Source of the DNA: Liolophura sinensis | Taxonomy: Eukaryota; Mollusca; Polyplacophora; Chitonida; Chitonidae | Length of the DNA: 64,000 bases | Direction: 5' to 3' | Assembly (NCBI RefSeq): GCF_032854445.1 | Contig: NC_088302.1 | Coordinates: forward strand, 37,330,191 to 37,394,190 | Shown here: positions 48,476-60,378 of the stretch, one piece after another | How the letters are laid out: each line of letters starts with the position of its first letter | Numbering within the stretch: position 1 is the first letter of the stretch | The notes under the pieces: model-generated | What the model was told of the DNA's origin: nothing | What the model saw: only the letters and a program-made list of their open reading frames with translations | The model's database searches: none | Program-made: the position numbers and the translations under genes

Positions 48476-48941
48476 ATACAAGCGTCGTACAATTCCTATG
48501 AGCAAGTGGCGCAGCTTATTTTTACAAGCAATTTTAAACTCAATTGTAGGGCTTACAACCGATTGTAGCCACGATCTCTTTGTGCAAGCGGCGCAGATTT
48601 CACCTGTGTTTTGAAAAAAAATCATTTTTCATTTCAAATAAGTCTTAAAAACATATAGCCTTTTTTTGACTTTTACAGGAGGGTCTGGCCCGGTGAGTAT
48701 CCATGTATAATACCAATTGTATTTAGAGTGTTACAGTTATTGAATATTCCACTGTTGGTAAGTGACATTAACACCACGAGATAAGCCTTTGCATGACACC
48801 CCCCCCCACCCTCAATTCCCGACCTCCTTCCCCCGTAACATGTACGCCTAATTATAATTCGTTATGTAGAAGATTGTCAATCACGCCATTGGAATTAGAT
48901 ATGTTAGATATATCTAGATATATTAGATATGTTCGAAAATC

Positions 48942-49130
48942 ACTGACGGCGGCCAGCATTTTATGGTTGGGGGAAACCTGCAAAGGCCAGGGAAGCCCGC
49001 AATTAACCGCAGGTTGCTGGTAGACCTTCCTATGCATGATGGGAGAGGAAACAGCTTCAGCTGGTCTCACAACGACCGAACTGGCGAGACGCTCCCCGAG
49101 TCGTTATTTGTGCTACGCCAACACCGCAAA
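48942..49130 (-). mobile_element. SINE family 1 lacking its 3' tail
   Basis: The forward strand shows cactgacggcggccagcatt, ccgcaggttgctggtagacc, and a degraded tRNA-like part to about 49130 (gacgctccccgagtcg). Confidence 0.82.
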
Positions 49131-49872
49131 CCAAATTAATTACCTTAAGACACTTGCCGCTTTTTAAAGCTATCATTTGTATGATTTTTATTGCGTAATA
49201 GGGAGCAATTCTAATCCAATTTTAAGTAAAAGTTTTACAAACCATGGATTTTATGGAACTACCCCAAGTCAAAGGGAGGACTAGAAATGTACGAGAAAGC
49301 TGTTGAACAGGGGCGGTAACTCTGTCGTTTTAATGTTTTGATGAGTTTTGTCCCTTAAACTGTGACAAACGCCGATGGGGAACCGTTCCAGTTAGAGTTA
49401 TTCGGACCTAAGCTGTGTTTTCTAGTGCTCATTTTGCCTTTGTGATGAGATTTTAGCGCAAATCAGTAACGTAGCACTGATGAATTGTCAGACTAAATGC
49501 AGGTTGTCCCGAGTCGCAGTAGCATGAGATAAGGTACCCTGCTGTAAAAACTTCTTGTGACATGAAAGTAAATCAGAAATATCAGTGATAATAATAATAA
49601 AGAACATGAGGAATACATAAAACCAAATACCAATAAAATGTGACAATTAAAAACATTATCACAATCTTTGAGAAAACATTTGATCAATAAATTTTCCAAA
49701 CATCTTACGGAAAATATCAGCGAATAGGCCTAAACCTGAGGCTTTGGGTTCGAATTTCCTGAAATCCAGTAATATTGTGATTTATTACGTTTCTGTGCTA
49801 TTGTTTTGTGTGTAATGGTCTCCTCCATCAGGTTACACATTGTTACAAATTGCACGGATGGAAGGGATATAT

Positions 49873-49924
49873 TGTTTAATTATTTGATTGGTGTTTTACC
49901 CCGTAGTGAAGAATATTTCACTTA
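49873..49924 (-). mobile_element. SINE family 1 tail cut by the Tc1-like element
   Basis: The forward strand shows tatttgattggtgttttacc then gaagaatatttcactta. It stops exactly where the candidate Tc1 terminus starts. Confidence 0.75.
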
Positions 49925-49960
49925 CAGTGAATGGACACAAGTATTCGTCATTTTCAAAAT
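49925..49960. repeat. Candidate terminal repeat of the Tc1-like element
   Basis: The sequence starts CAGTGAATGGACACAAG directly after TA and abuts a SINE tail that is cut at its own TTA site. It lies at the 3' side of the broken transposase on the minus strand. The matching repeat at the far end was not found. Confidence 0.4.
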
Positions 49961-50139
49961 GGCGTCACGCTGCATGACATTTTTATCAGTACCTCCAGTA
50001 GTAGTTTCAAGGTAAAAGAGGATATGTCTTAACTCAGTATTTAGGGAGATTGCCTTTCATGCGTATCACTTCCTGAATTCGACCTGTGATACTTGAAAAT
50101 AAACTTCTGACGCACTAAAGAGGTAGGCCCCTATGTTTT

Positions 50140-50870
50140 GCCACAGGAGGTGAATTTCATCGAATAGCTTTGTCTCAATTGACGATCTTTGTAACCACTG
50201 CTTGAAGGTCTCGTTTCAGCCTAAGCCAAATATTTTTCGATGATTTTTAGATCGGGGAATTGTGCTGGCCATTCAGTAGTTTTTACGTCCATTTTCTTCC
50301 ATAAATTCACGGGTTACGCGAGCTCCTATGTGCAGGTGCCTTATCATCCAGGAAAACGTAATCATTATTAGGAAATGGTGGGGCTATACCAGGCCATCAA
50401 TTATATCAGTATATTTCTGACCATTTATGTCACCATTTACCGCCACTAATGTTTCAACACCATTATAACAGATACAGCCCAGACCATTAAAGTTACCTTC
50501 CTCCAAGATGGCGGGCAGACAAGGTGGGAATTGTTGACTTCATCATGTTTTCTCCATACATAAACGCGATTGTCTCCCCCTATCACAACTTGACTTTCAT
50601 CAGAAATATTACATTTTCCCACTCTGGACCATTCCTTCATTTCCCCCTTTCCATACAGCATTTTACACGCTTTTTCTTGTTTTCTTGTTTACAAGAATAG
50701 CCATTTCCTTCTTTGCGACTGGTCTTTTGCACACCATTTGCTGTAATTTTCTTGACACAGCTTTCTGACAAAACTGACGATCGTCTTCCTATCCTAATTT
50801 CACTTAATCCGGGGCCTTACACCAAACCTATTGAGCGATGTCTCACGTATTGCTTATTTGCACTTATTTA
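50140..50870 (-). pseudogene. Tc1-like (DD34E) transposase, broken
   Basis: Read on the minus strand, several frames give parts of a Tc1/mariner-superfamily transposase: NISDESQVVIGGDNRVYVWR (about 50555-50611, first catalytic D), FLDDKAPAHR (about 50325-50355, second D), and WPAQFPDLKIIEKYLA (about 50222-50270, third catalytic residue E). Frameshifts and stop codons separate the blocks, so it is dead. A possible terminal repeat, cagtgaatggacacaagt, starts at 49925 just after a TA dinucleotide, which fits the TA target of this superfamily. I could not find the other terminus. Confidence 0.85.
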
Positions 50871-51357
50871 TTTATTAATTGTTCGCTTTCTTACCTCAGT
50901 TGTAACGCATTAATTCTGAAAATAAATACATTAACAGTAGCTGAGTATGTTTGGCCCTGTTGAAAAATAAAGTCGGATATGATAACATATAACCTTGCAG
51001 CCCAAACGTTTCTTCCTACGTTCGCTTTACATCACTGCCTCCACAGGCAAAATTTGTACAGAAATCTTGAACAACGCCTAGGTTATTGGGCCACAGTACG
51101 GAGGCGAGAAGTGATGTCAGAAAAGACAAAATCTCTGTCTTACTGTTTTGCTTCTAATAATACCTTATCTTATTGCTGAATGCTGATTCAATAGTCCGGG
51201 CGAGGACACCAGTGGTGAGAACAACAATAAAGTAATCTTACATGAGTCGCTCAGGCTCCAGTGGCCAGGGCTTGTCTAGAGGTGGCAGTGAAGGAAAGGG
51301 AAGAGGTGTCCTCGAAAGAAGCAATTACAATATGTTGTTACAGAAAACTTAAAAAAA

Positions 51358-51430
51358 TCAAATTTATTTATTTATTTAATTGATGTTGTACACCTGAGTT
51401 GATTTATTTATTCATTTAATTGATCTTGAA
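51358..51430 (-). mobile_element. Two nested SINE-type tails
   Basis: The motifs tttatttaattgatgttgta and tttatttattcatttaattg occur one after the other, like two 3' ends in minus orientation. No body is present. Confidence 0.5.
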
Positions 51431-52829
51431 CGTTAAAATTTTTCAGGATACGAGAGTGCCTTGAAAAAACCCACCGACCTTGGGTAAGATATTGACGAAC
51501 TTTCCCACGTTAGACGTCTACATCACGTTAGATTGTAGCTAGGGCTATATCGGCGTTGTCGACCGCAAGGGCTCTCAGCTAAATAATTGGTGTATATAAG
51601 TACATTCATACCTAAGCTAAAAACTTAATCTTAACTTCCCATGCCTAGCATCATTCAATACATAATACTAACTTCTAGTAAGGTGTGTTAATTCTTCAGG
51701 ACTACCAGTAGGAATACTACACCTCTATCCCCTGACGGTAGCACTTAACAGCAATTGCTATTACACAAGTTTAGCCCAGTTACCTGTTTAATATTGATAT
51801 TGAGCAGATGAAATAATACCAATTGCATATAAGTTTATCCCTGATTAACGCTGGTCATTTTTACCCTTTATTAAGTAGCCTACACACCGCTATGATGATT
51901 TAAGCTTGTCGCTACGCCACAGCGGCGACAAAGTGTCCATGAATAATAACAGGCTTATAGCATTGTAATATTCCAAGGGGATTTAGTTACAAGTGACTTA
52001 TTGTGGAAAGTAAGGCTATATAGTGTAAAATGGAATATAGGGAGCACTGTGGAGGCGACCTGAACGTTAATACACATCGGTAAACAGACAAAAGCCCTTA
52101 CCTGGGCAAGCTTTAGTATCGTTATACTTGAACGGCTTTCAAGAAGCTTTTTAGATAAACAGTTACCAAATAAGAGACAGAAGGCTTATAAACATATATG
52201 TCAATAATGTAGAGAGTGAACACCACACCATGCTTTTCAGTGACACGCTAAGCAATGTTTTGCATTGATGCAGAACCGTTCCCTTTTCTGGCCGAAGTCC
52301 TATAATCATTTTTCGATCAGAGAAGATTTATTGTTAAAACTCAACAATGAAAACCCCAATTATGTGCATACCAGGAGTAATAACATCTGAAAATCATGCT
52401 TGATGGATTTGCTTGCTTGGTGATTAACATTGCTTTTAATATTAATCCGGTCCTATCACAATTACAGTACTGATTTATACCTTGCGTTGCCGTCTAGAAG
52501 ACACCAGACATCCTCTGCCCCAACGACATCACAGCAATCTTAAAACGGGAGGAATCTCTTCATTTTAACGCCAAGAATTTACCAAGGTTGCCAATTTCCA
52601 AGCGTTAGGTATGGCCCGTTCCGTGATTGAACCCGAGCCTGCAGCTTACAACGTACACGCTCGGAATGTATTCCTATAATTTTTCTCTTTTCCTTTCAAT
52701 TTTCAATTCCCTTTCTTTTCAATTCCATTAATATCATTTCCTGTTAATTTTAGACAAAAATGATCGATAAAGTGTACGTATGTTCAAGCGTAAGACCAAC
52801 CGACAGCTGTTCTTTTTGATAGCAAGAAG
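51431..52829. other. No gene recognised
   Basis: The sequence is AT-rich between the SINE tails and the 3' side of the 334-residue gene. No supported repeat or frame was found. Confidence 0.5.
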
Positions 52830-52895
52830 TTTATTTACACACAACACAAGTGCATACTCGTTCAGTTTTACCACAGAAATCATGTCAACTTTATT
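52830..52895 (-). terminator. Candidate poly(A) signals for the 334-residue gene
   Basis: On the minus strand two AATAAA hexamers lie about 375 and 440 bp after the stop (forward TTTATT at 52890-52895 and 52830-52835). They would give a short 3' UTR. Confidence 0.35.
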
Positions 52896-53268
52896 GTACG
52901 GAAATCTTGATGTTTGACTGTCTGCAGGGTCCATGAATTTACAGTTCACCCAGAGCTTTGGCTTGTTAAAACAGGAATCGTCCGTAATGTTTCCGATACT
53001 CACTCACCTCTTCCGGTACACATATTTCATGTGTTTGTCACAACATAACAATGGAACTAAACACTGATCCGTTTATAGTGATCTACAAAAAACACAGATC
53101 GTACACGTCAAATGGTGTTCTCGTTTTATCTCCAGTTAAATTTCAGTTTTACCAACAGTCCCCCAAAATGTTCACGATTAAGATGCTTCCACGTTTAATC
53201 AATTACATAAATTTTGTGTCAAACGAAAGTTATCGAAACGACGCATAAGTCAGTGAACAGTTTGGAGG

Positions 53269-54273
53269 TTACGAGGATGCTTTTGTGAACTCACTGTACC
53301 ACGCAGAGGTCCAGAAGTTAAAGTCTCGGACAGGAGCGATGGCAGCATTGTTAACCCTCGGGGATATGGTGGGGTACCCCAGAGTCTTCCTGATCGAGTC
53401 CAAGATGTCGATGGCGCTCTGAAAGCGATGTGTCAGGACGAGTTGAGATCTTGATTTAGAGATGTATGGCAAAGACTTGGTTCTCTTCATACCACTCTCT
53501 GACAGGGCCTTGGCCGCACTAGAGCCCGTCAAGATGGAGTGCCTTCTGTCCTGTTTATTTGGGGTGAGCCACTCTTGCTCCCAGATGTCATCATCGTCAT
53601 CTTCTGCCTCAGGTGGCGCTTGTGGCTCTGGTACCTTTTCCTCCTCTGCCTGAGACTCGGAGCCGGCGGACTGTTCCGCCGTCGTCGATGTTGTTGTTGA
53701 CTTCTTCACTTTCACTGGGAAGCCTGGAGTGCTGTTACGCAGTAACAGACCTCTCTGCTCGGGAAAACTGAAGGACAGCTCAGAGTGCAATACATCTTCG
53801 TATCCTTTGAGCATAGCAAACTGAGCTTCGTCGGAAAACGTCGTGCTGAATCTGGCTTCCTTCGGCAATTCCTTGATAGTTTGCATTGGGTTTTCCTCTT
53901 CCACATTGGGTTGTTTGACAGACAACCGTCTCATTCCAAGAATGGTCGAAACTCGTCTTCCATAAGTAGCGAGACTGGGCCTTTTGGTCGACATTCGCCG
54001 CATACTGGGCTTCGAAGCACGGAGATCATTGGCTTTACCCACCAAGGAAATCGAACTTTTCCTGGAACCGCTCTCTGAGATCTCGGGTAAAACTGTTTCT
54101 GGCATTGCCGACATCTCCAGAATGCTCGCCCTCCTTACTTTTATCACCGGTAGTTTTATGTTTGGGAACTCCTCTACGGTACTGGATCTCCTACTACCAT
54201 CTGGAGCTCCCGACACCACACTGTCCTTTCGAGAATTGGATCCAAGCTCTTTCCATGACTTTGAGGTTGGCAT
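53269..54273 (-). CDS. Uncharacterised 334-residue single-exon protein rich in RRxS sites
   Basis: This is the longest ORF in the window and is intact, with an in-frame TAA just upstream of the ATG (54286-54288) and A at -3 of the start, so the start is well set. I do not recognise the family. The protein has no signal peptide or membrane segment. It is basic and Ser-rich for the first 120 residues, with RRxS or RRxxS sites at S30/S31, S50, S95, S109, S118 and S246, plus RKDS18, RKSS73/74, KRPS100 and KRTKS267. An acidic run DDDDD lies at 225-229. The C-terminus is more ordered and aromatic (RFQSAIDILDSIRKTLGYP, then FNFWTSAWYSEF). The pattern suggests a soluble substrate of PKA-like kinases; this is inference. 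No neighbour helps. It could also be the single coding exon of a larger transcript. Confidence 0.8.
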   Translation of the reverse strand: MPTSKSWKELGSNSRKDSVVSGAPDGSRRSSTVEEFPNIKLPVIKVRRASILEMSAMPETVLPEISESGSRKSSISLVGKANDLRASKPSMRRMSTKRPSLATYGRRVSTILGMRRLSVKQPNVEEENPMQTIKELPKEARFSTTFSDEAQFAMLKGYEDVLHSELSFSFPEQRGLLLRNSTPGFPVKVKKSTTTSTTAEQSAGSESQAEEEKVPEPQAPPEAEDDDDDIWEQEWLTPNKQDRRHSILTGSSAAKALSESGMKRTKSLPYISKSRSQLVLTHRFQSAIDILDSIRKTLGYPTISPRVNNAAIAPVRDFNFWTSAWYSEFTKASS

Positions 54274-54288
54274 CTTCTTTTGCTTTTA

Positions 54289-55639
54289 TCGCACAAAGTA
54301 ATCCAGCTCAATATTTTAGCGAATATGGAAAACTCGATTACAGGGCTTGCGTTAACAATGTTTGTCGTTTGACGCGCCCGTGGGTCTCACAAGACTGGAT
54401 GTAAAGAGCCCCGGAAAACCAGTGCACAGCACTACTCACTCTGTATAGTCTACTCGTAAGACACACACGCTGTTGCCTTACTATATGACAGGAACACAGT
54501 TTCTAAAACAACTCAGAGTGGCGTTACAGATGACTTGTTACAGTCCTGGTAACGACTCTAACGCTCTCCGTTTCACAGGGCTAATCTTCCTGTACTTGGA
54601 AGCTAAGGCAAAGCCTGTGGGTGCTAGCTGGCCGACTACCAAATTCCTGGCTGTACTTATGCCTTCTTCAATGTTCACTTGTTTAGCGAGTACCTCGACA
54701 TTAATTACACATATCTGAAAGCGCTCAACCACTCGGATTTTATGTAAAATAATAAATCTTTATTTTATAGATGTTATTGAAAATGAAGTTTGAAATCTGC
54801 AAGTAAGAACAGCTGCAAATGTAGTTAATTCCGATGACATGTAAACCCACTCAGCCGTATAAAAAGCACATGCCTTGTCATTTACTATTAGTCTATAAAT
54901 AACAAAAAATAGACTCACTTCAACTTTGCAAAGTGCATGAAGTATTGTAATATGAACTCTTACACGCACCTGTTCAATTTATTGCCTTACGGGTAAACGA
55001 CGTTTCGCGTTTCTCAATATACAAGGCCGGTATAAAATTAGAATGGGTTCAAACTCTGCCCGAATATGCTATCTCCAATGAAATGTTAACACGCAATCGG
55101 CAAACAAAACCGGAATTGGGGTAAGGACGTGTCATGCCACGCTTCAGTTCACATCACAACAGATATATGGTAGTTTTATATATCATTGTGTTGTCAGTGA
55201 ACAAAACGCTGACAATGGTACAAAGTACTGAGGAATCGCTGTGAACTCGCTGTGTCTGATATTGCTATTAACATGACTAAGGTGTTCGCCTTTATTCATA
55301 TGACTGACGTATGAGGTCGAACAGTTTGTTGAAACTTTAAAATAGGCGTCAATGAAAACTCAATTTTTGAGCCCAGAAAGATGTAAACATCTGATTGTCC
55401 GATACACTGCTTTGTGATGAACCAGTATCCATTTAGTTGGGTTTTTTTTGGGTACAATTTACAGTTTAGTGACTGACTCAGAATCAGCTGTGGAGTTGTT
55501 ATCGCCAAGCCTATGGGCAGACATGAATCCTGCTCTCACTAGGCCGGCTGTGACTTTAAACCGGAAATATCGTTAATTAACGGACATAAGTCATGGAGAG
55601 TAAAACCGCGGCAGCGAGACAATGTGATAGTTGACATAT
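54289..55639. other. Upstream region of the 334-residue gene
   Basis: The first 200 bp or so upstream of the start (minus strand) are less AT-rich and could hold the promoter. There is no TATA box at a standard distance. The rest shows nothing I can support. Confidence 0.4.
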
Positions 55640-56826
55640 GTTAACACAAAAGCGGTAAAGTCCTATGTCGTTTCGATATACATCGGTTCGGGTTGTATTC
55701 TATTTTTAATTTTCTCTCCATAATAAGAGCCACTTATGAGACTATAATCTACAGTCAACTATTTAACAACATAAACACAACAGTTTTAGACCAACGAACA
55801 CATATAACAGCTCCGTCGGCTGTGAAAGTGAAATCACCACGATATAAATGCTTATGGGACCCAAAGTCTACGGGAGACATAACAAGTAAATTCGACTTAC
55901 GAAAGAAAGTAAATAACGCTACTAGACATACCGCTCAGAAACACGCATCAAAGAGTGAATTTAGATTTAAAGTGAAGAAGATACGATGGAGTGTTTCAAC
56001 AGGTGGAGACACAAGATCAAACAAAATATCAAACAAAGAAACACGAAGACGCTTGAATAGCCCATCCGGATGTCCCAAATATTCCGGCTACCAAAGGCGA
56101 GTCAGTCCACGAAAATATAGAATCCACAGTTAAGATGAATTCCTCACTCTACGGATGACAGTCTAATAAGTGGTTTATTCCCCAACTGCTATTGAATATG
56201 TAACTTCTCAGGGCGACGGGTTGACAGTAGTGTACGTGATGCCGAGCTGCCGATGCGTGTCTCCTCGGAAATATACACAAAGTCACTTTCAAGTTAAACT
56301 ATGATGAAAAGTACGTAATCGGACAAAGAGACAATGAGCCATACAAGCTCCAAAATAACGTCTCCACAAAATAGTATGTGACGAACACAGGCTCACAAAG
56401 TGCTCTGTACAAAATGTGGAGTGAAAATGACGAATGACGTGAAAGCGGATATCTCCAAACACAGAAAAGTCCTTTACAATGAATGATAGTAAATACGAAT
56501 GCTCTCAAATGGACTCGAGTAAATAAATACTCACAGGTAGACTTGAATGAAGGACTACGAGCTTCACAACTCCGGTGGTCATATTTATAGACCTACATAA
56601 AGGAAATTCTGGACAGTTTGATTGTAAACATATCTACCACACCAATACATATTTCCAGAATTTACAATGACACTAAAGTCGTAAACACCGACGCCTCTAG
56701 AACCCTCGACTTAATTACAGCGCGGGCTATAACGTACACAGAGGGAAAAGTGCAGATCAGACACTGATAAATAAAAAAATAAAAAATATAGTTCAGTGTT
56801 TACAGACGGGGCTCGTAACACTACAA
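55640..56826 (-). mobile_element. Candidate solo LTR, minus strand, inner boundary uncertain
   Basis: The minus strand begins TGTTACGAGCCCCGTCTGTA at 56826. It has a TATA box TATAAATA (forward 56582-56589) and a poly(A) signal AATAAA (forward 56174-56179), in the order expected of U3-R-U5. I cannot fix the 3' edge; the first plausible ...TTAACA end is near 55639. There is no obvious target-site duplication and no internal retrotransposon coding region, so it would be a solo or badly degraded LTR. Confidence 0.4.
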
Positions 56827-57539
56827 CACCCGACTTCTTCTTCTTTTGTCACAACAGCCAATGACATCAGAGGGCCTTCATCAGCTTACAGCTGCGCCCA
56901 TAAATAAAGATCAAAGCTCTTAAGGTTCCTAATGAAGCTTCCTGTCCAGTCATGGTTTAAGGATAACCATATAATGGCCTGTCAACCCTCTGGAGCTGGA
57001 GATATCATTAGCTTTGAAGAAAACATGGATAATACTATCCGTTTATCCTGTAAATTCATAATAGTAGAAATGTACATCGCATCGCAATGGCTTAGGCTGT
57101 GATAGGTAAATCTGTGGTGATGTTATTTGCAATTTCAGCGTACTTAAATAACTCAAAATGCTGTTTTGTCATCACATGCGAAGTCATATATCAAAGATAC
57201 AATTTCCCGTCAATAATATCTACGCTTTTGTTTTACTTTGCTATGTAATTTTTTGATCAATACATCACCTTCGCTATCGGTTGTGAACTTCAATATTTCA
57301 AACGGTCTGTCTGTTTAAAAACTGTTGTCAACAATATTTAAAACTTTCTCCTACTTTCCTTAAAATTTCTAAATTGTACAATAAACAAGGTTAAAGCAGG
57401 CAACACCTTCACTAGAATCACTAGAAGATGTAGACTGGAGATTTCGGCCCTATAACTGAAAGTGACTCTTCTTAATGCGGGGAATTTTGATTAAACAGAT
57501 TGACCTAATCATCACCATATCAGCATGGTACTCACCTAA

Positions 57540-59165
57540 ACATCTGAAATTAAATTGTAAAATGGCCATAGATACTCTGGCGTTTGCCTTGAAAGTTTTT
57601 TTTTTTTTTTGATTGGTGTTTTACGCCGTACTCAAGAATATTTCACTTATACGACGGCGGCCAGCATTATGGTGGGTGGAAACCGGGCAGAGCCCGGGGG
57701 AAACCCACGACCATCCGCAGGTTGCTGGCAGACCTTCCCACGTACGGTCGGAGAGGAAGGCAGCACGAGCTAGTCTTGAACTCACAGCGACCGCATTGGT
57801 GAGAGGCTTCTGGGGTCTTGAAAGTAGATTTCATGTTTAAGCTTTTAATTTAATTTCTATCAAGAACATCAAAAATAAAATTTTTCACCTGATTCTTGAA
57901 AACTGTGCACTACTTTCTCCTTGAATAAAAGTCCAGTTTATATGTATGTTTTTAAATGGGGAAATTGATATCTACTTGGAACGATACATGTACTTCTCTT
58001 ATGATATGTGAATTTTTGATTTGAAGCCAAGGTTTCATCTGCAAATTAAAGTGATGTTACAGTTGTTATTACTGCTCTGTTATGACCCGGTTTTCTATAT
58101 TGACCTTTACTCTTTTCCTAACTGCATAATTCTCATAATAAAAGCTGTTAAAATAAGAATTAAACTTTTAAGGTACAAATCTGTTTGCCGTAACAAACAT
58201 TTGTATGCTTATCGCATCGCAATGGCTTAGGCTGTGAACGTTAAAGGTCAATAATAGTAAGGCCCAAAAACAACTTTTAACATAAGCCATCAAAGAAGTA
58301 GGAAAGTAGATGGGGTAAGAAGTTATGACGGATTCATGAAAAGAGAAGAATGAAGTCACAGTTTTCGATTTTTTATTTCGGAAAAGGCAAAGGAATGTTC
58401 TGGGTTCTCAAATTTTATAATTATCTAGACTGTGTGCCATGTAAGTTTAAAAGTTGTTCTGAATACAAAAAGGTGTGGCATCTTGACTGCCGCTGTTAAT
58501 GTCTAACAAGCCGGGTTTTTTCCAGCACGGTGCATATATGTTCCCTGTCCTAGGGATAAGACACATTTACAAACGTCGAGCGTCAGAGATCCTGCGCACT
58601 CGTTTGCCTTGAAAAGTAGGTTTGATGTTGAAGCTTTTAATTTAATTTTCTACCAGGAACATCAAAAATAATATTTTTTGACCCGATTCGTGAAAACTGT
58701 GCACTACTTTCCCTTTAAGCAAAAGTTTAATTTAAATTTATACGTATGTTTTTGAATGGGGAAAATGATATCAACTTGGAACGATACATGTGCTTCTCTT
58801 AGATAGGCTTATGATTCAGTTTTTTCATTTGAAGCCAAGGTTTCATCTGCAGATGAACGTGAAGCCACAGTTGTTATTACTGCTCTGTTATGACCCGGTT
58901 TTCCATATTTACCTTTACTCTTTTCCTAACTGCATAATTCTCATAATAAAGGCTCTTAAAATAATAATTAAAATTTTAAAGTAAAAATCTGTTTGCCGTA
59001 ACAAACATTTGTATGCTAATCTCCAACTCTTTGAATGTTAAAGTCAATAATCGTAAAGCCCAAAAACAACTTTTAACATAAGCCATCAAAGAAGTAGGAA
59101 AATAGATGTGGTAAGAAGTTAAGACGGATTCATGAAAAGAGAAGAATACAGTCATAGTTTTCAAA
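57540..59165. repeat. Local tandem duplication, two copies of about 0.55-0.8 kb
   Basis: Copy 1 (about 57575-58390, with a SINE inside) and copy 2 (about 58600-59165) share long runs such as ttctcataataaaagctgtt / ttctcataataaaggctctt and tctgtttgccgtaacaaaca. About 210 bp separate them. No coding frame is shared. Confidence 0.9.
57597..57816 (-). mobile_element. 5'-truncated SINE family 1 with target-site duplication
   Basis: This copy has the same body and tail as the full element at 4947-5216, but the tRNA head is lost before the A box. The flanking duplication cttgaaagt lies at 57588-57596 and 57817-57825. The neighbouring duplicated segment near 58605 has the uninterrupted site. Confidence 0.93.
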
Positions 59166-59917
59166 TTTTCGGAAATGGCAAAGGAATGTTGTGGGCCACG
59201 CAGTTAAGTTCTTGTCGTACACAAAAAGTGTTGGCTCAATCCCAGCTTAATGTGCGTATTTTCCCCAGCTTCTCATTTACTGTTTCCGAAGCAATAAACT
59301 ATCCAATAGACAATAACGGTCGCCCAGTGTCCGTATGGCCATTAATATTCTCTTTTGGAGACTTAATTTCTCTTGTCATTTACCATTATGATAAACACAG
59401 TGACCTCTCTTTGCGGGTTAAAACTTGTGGGGTGAATTTTATCACTTTGTATTTCTCAATTGTCGGTGATCTACACTAGTGTCTTCGCCATTCAAACTGA
59501 CCGCCGTCTAACACGTCTACAGACAATGAAACAATGAATCACATCAAATTTAAACTAAGTTAAAATTAAATTTAAATATTTGTGTACGGTATTCGGCATA
59601 CTTCATTACGCATCATTCTCTTTGTTTTTGTCCATTTCCCACAAAGTTTAAAGAGGCGGCTTCTAGCAAAGTGAGTAAAACGTGAGATGACCAATTTCTA
59701 GGTACACGATTTGTAAGAACAGTTCAGGCCATGGATTTCCCCTTTCTAATTATTCGTAGGGGGCTCCTCAACTGTTATTCCCAGTATGTCCCGGTCCATG
59801 TTGCATATCACAGAATTCTAGATTTCGACTGATAAGTGCATCTTTATTCTCATTCCATTACATGCAGAGCTCTCTCCACGTGTGTTCTATATCTTTTTAT
59901 TGAACACATCCCTCCGC

Positions 59918-59984
59918 CTTTATTTATTTATTCATTTATTTATTTGATTGGTACGATCAAATTGCGAACGGAGCCACGGCGGCC
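59918..59984 (-). mobile_element. SINE family 1 with most of its interior missing
   Basis: The 3' tail (forward tttattta...tttgattgg) is followed almost at once by the 5' tRNA-like end (gagccacggcggcccc). The 8-bp repeat ccctccgc flanks it at 59910-59917 and 59985-59992, which suggests that both true ends are present. Confidence 0.75.
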
Positions 59985-60378
59985 CCCTCCGCAAATATTG
60001 ATCATTATGACAATAAACAGCAATCAAGATTATGTAGTAGGCCTCACTTACGCTTCTATACCTTCTACATTTAGATGAGTTTAAAGGCTTTGGTATTTTG
60101 CATTGTAAAAACCATGTTTCTATTTACCCAGTAGCATTATCTATGACGTGTACTGTACTCTATGGTAATCGGGGTACTACTGTTGTAGGCATTGCTAAAC
60201 CAATGTACACTTCATGTTATGAGTGCTAGCCCATTATATAACTTCACATAGAAAAGCTTTCCATACACTAAGTCTGTAGGCCTTTACACCGAGATATATT
60301 CATACACCACTGGTATTATTCACTACCTTTTAGCTACATGTTAGGCCTACTATGTTAACGAAGAACACTTTCACCGAA

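Noticed and set aside
53462-54404. Several plus-strand frames of 60-105 residues
   Set aside because: They are shadows of the 334-residue minus-strand gene or overlap its upstream region without any support.
55693-56133. 146-residue plus-strand frame
   Set aside because: No recognisable domain and basic, repetitive composition. It lies antisense to the candidate LTR; a chance frame is more likely.
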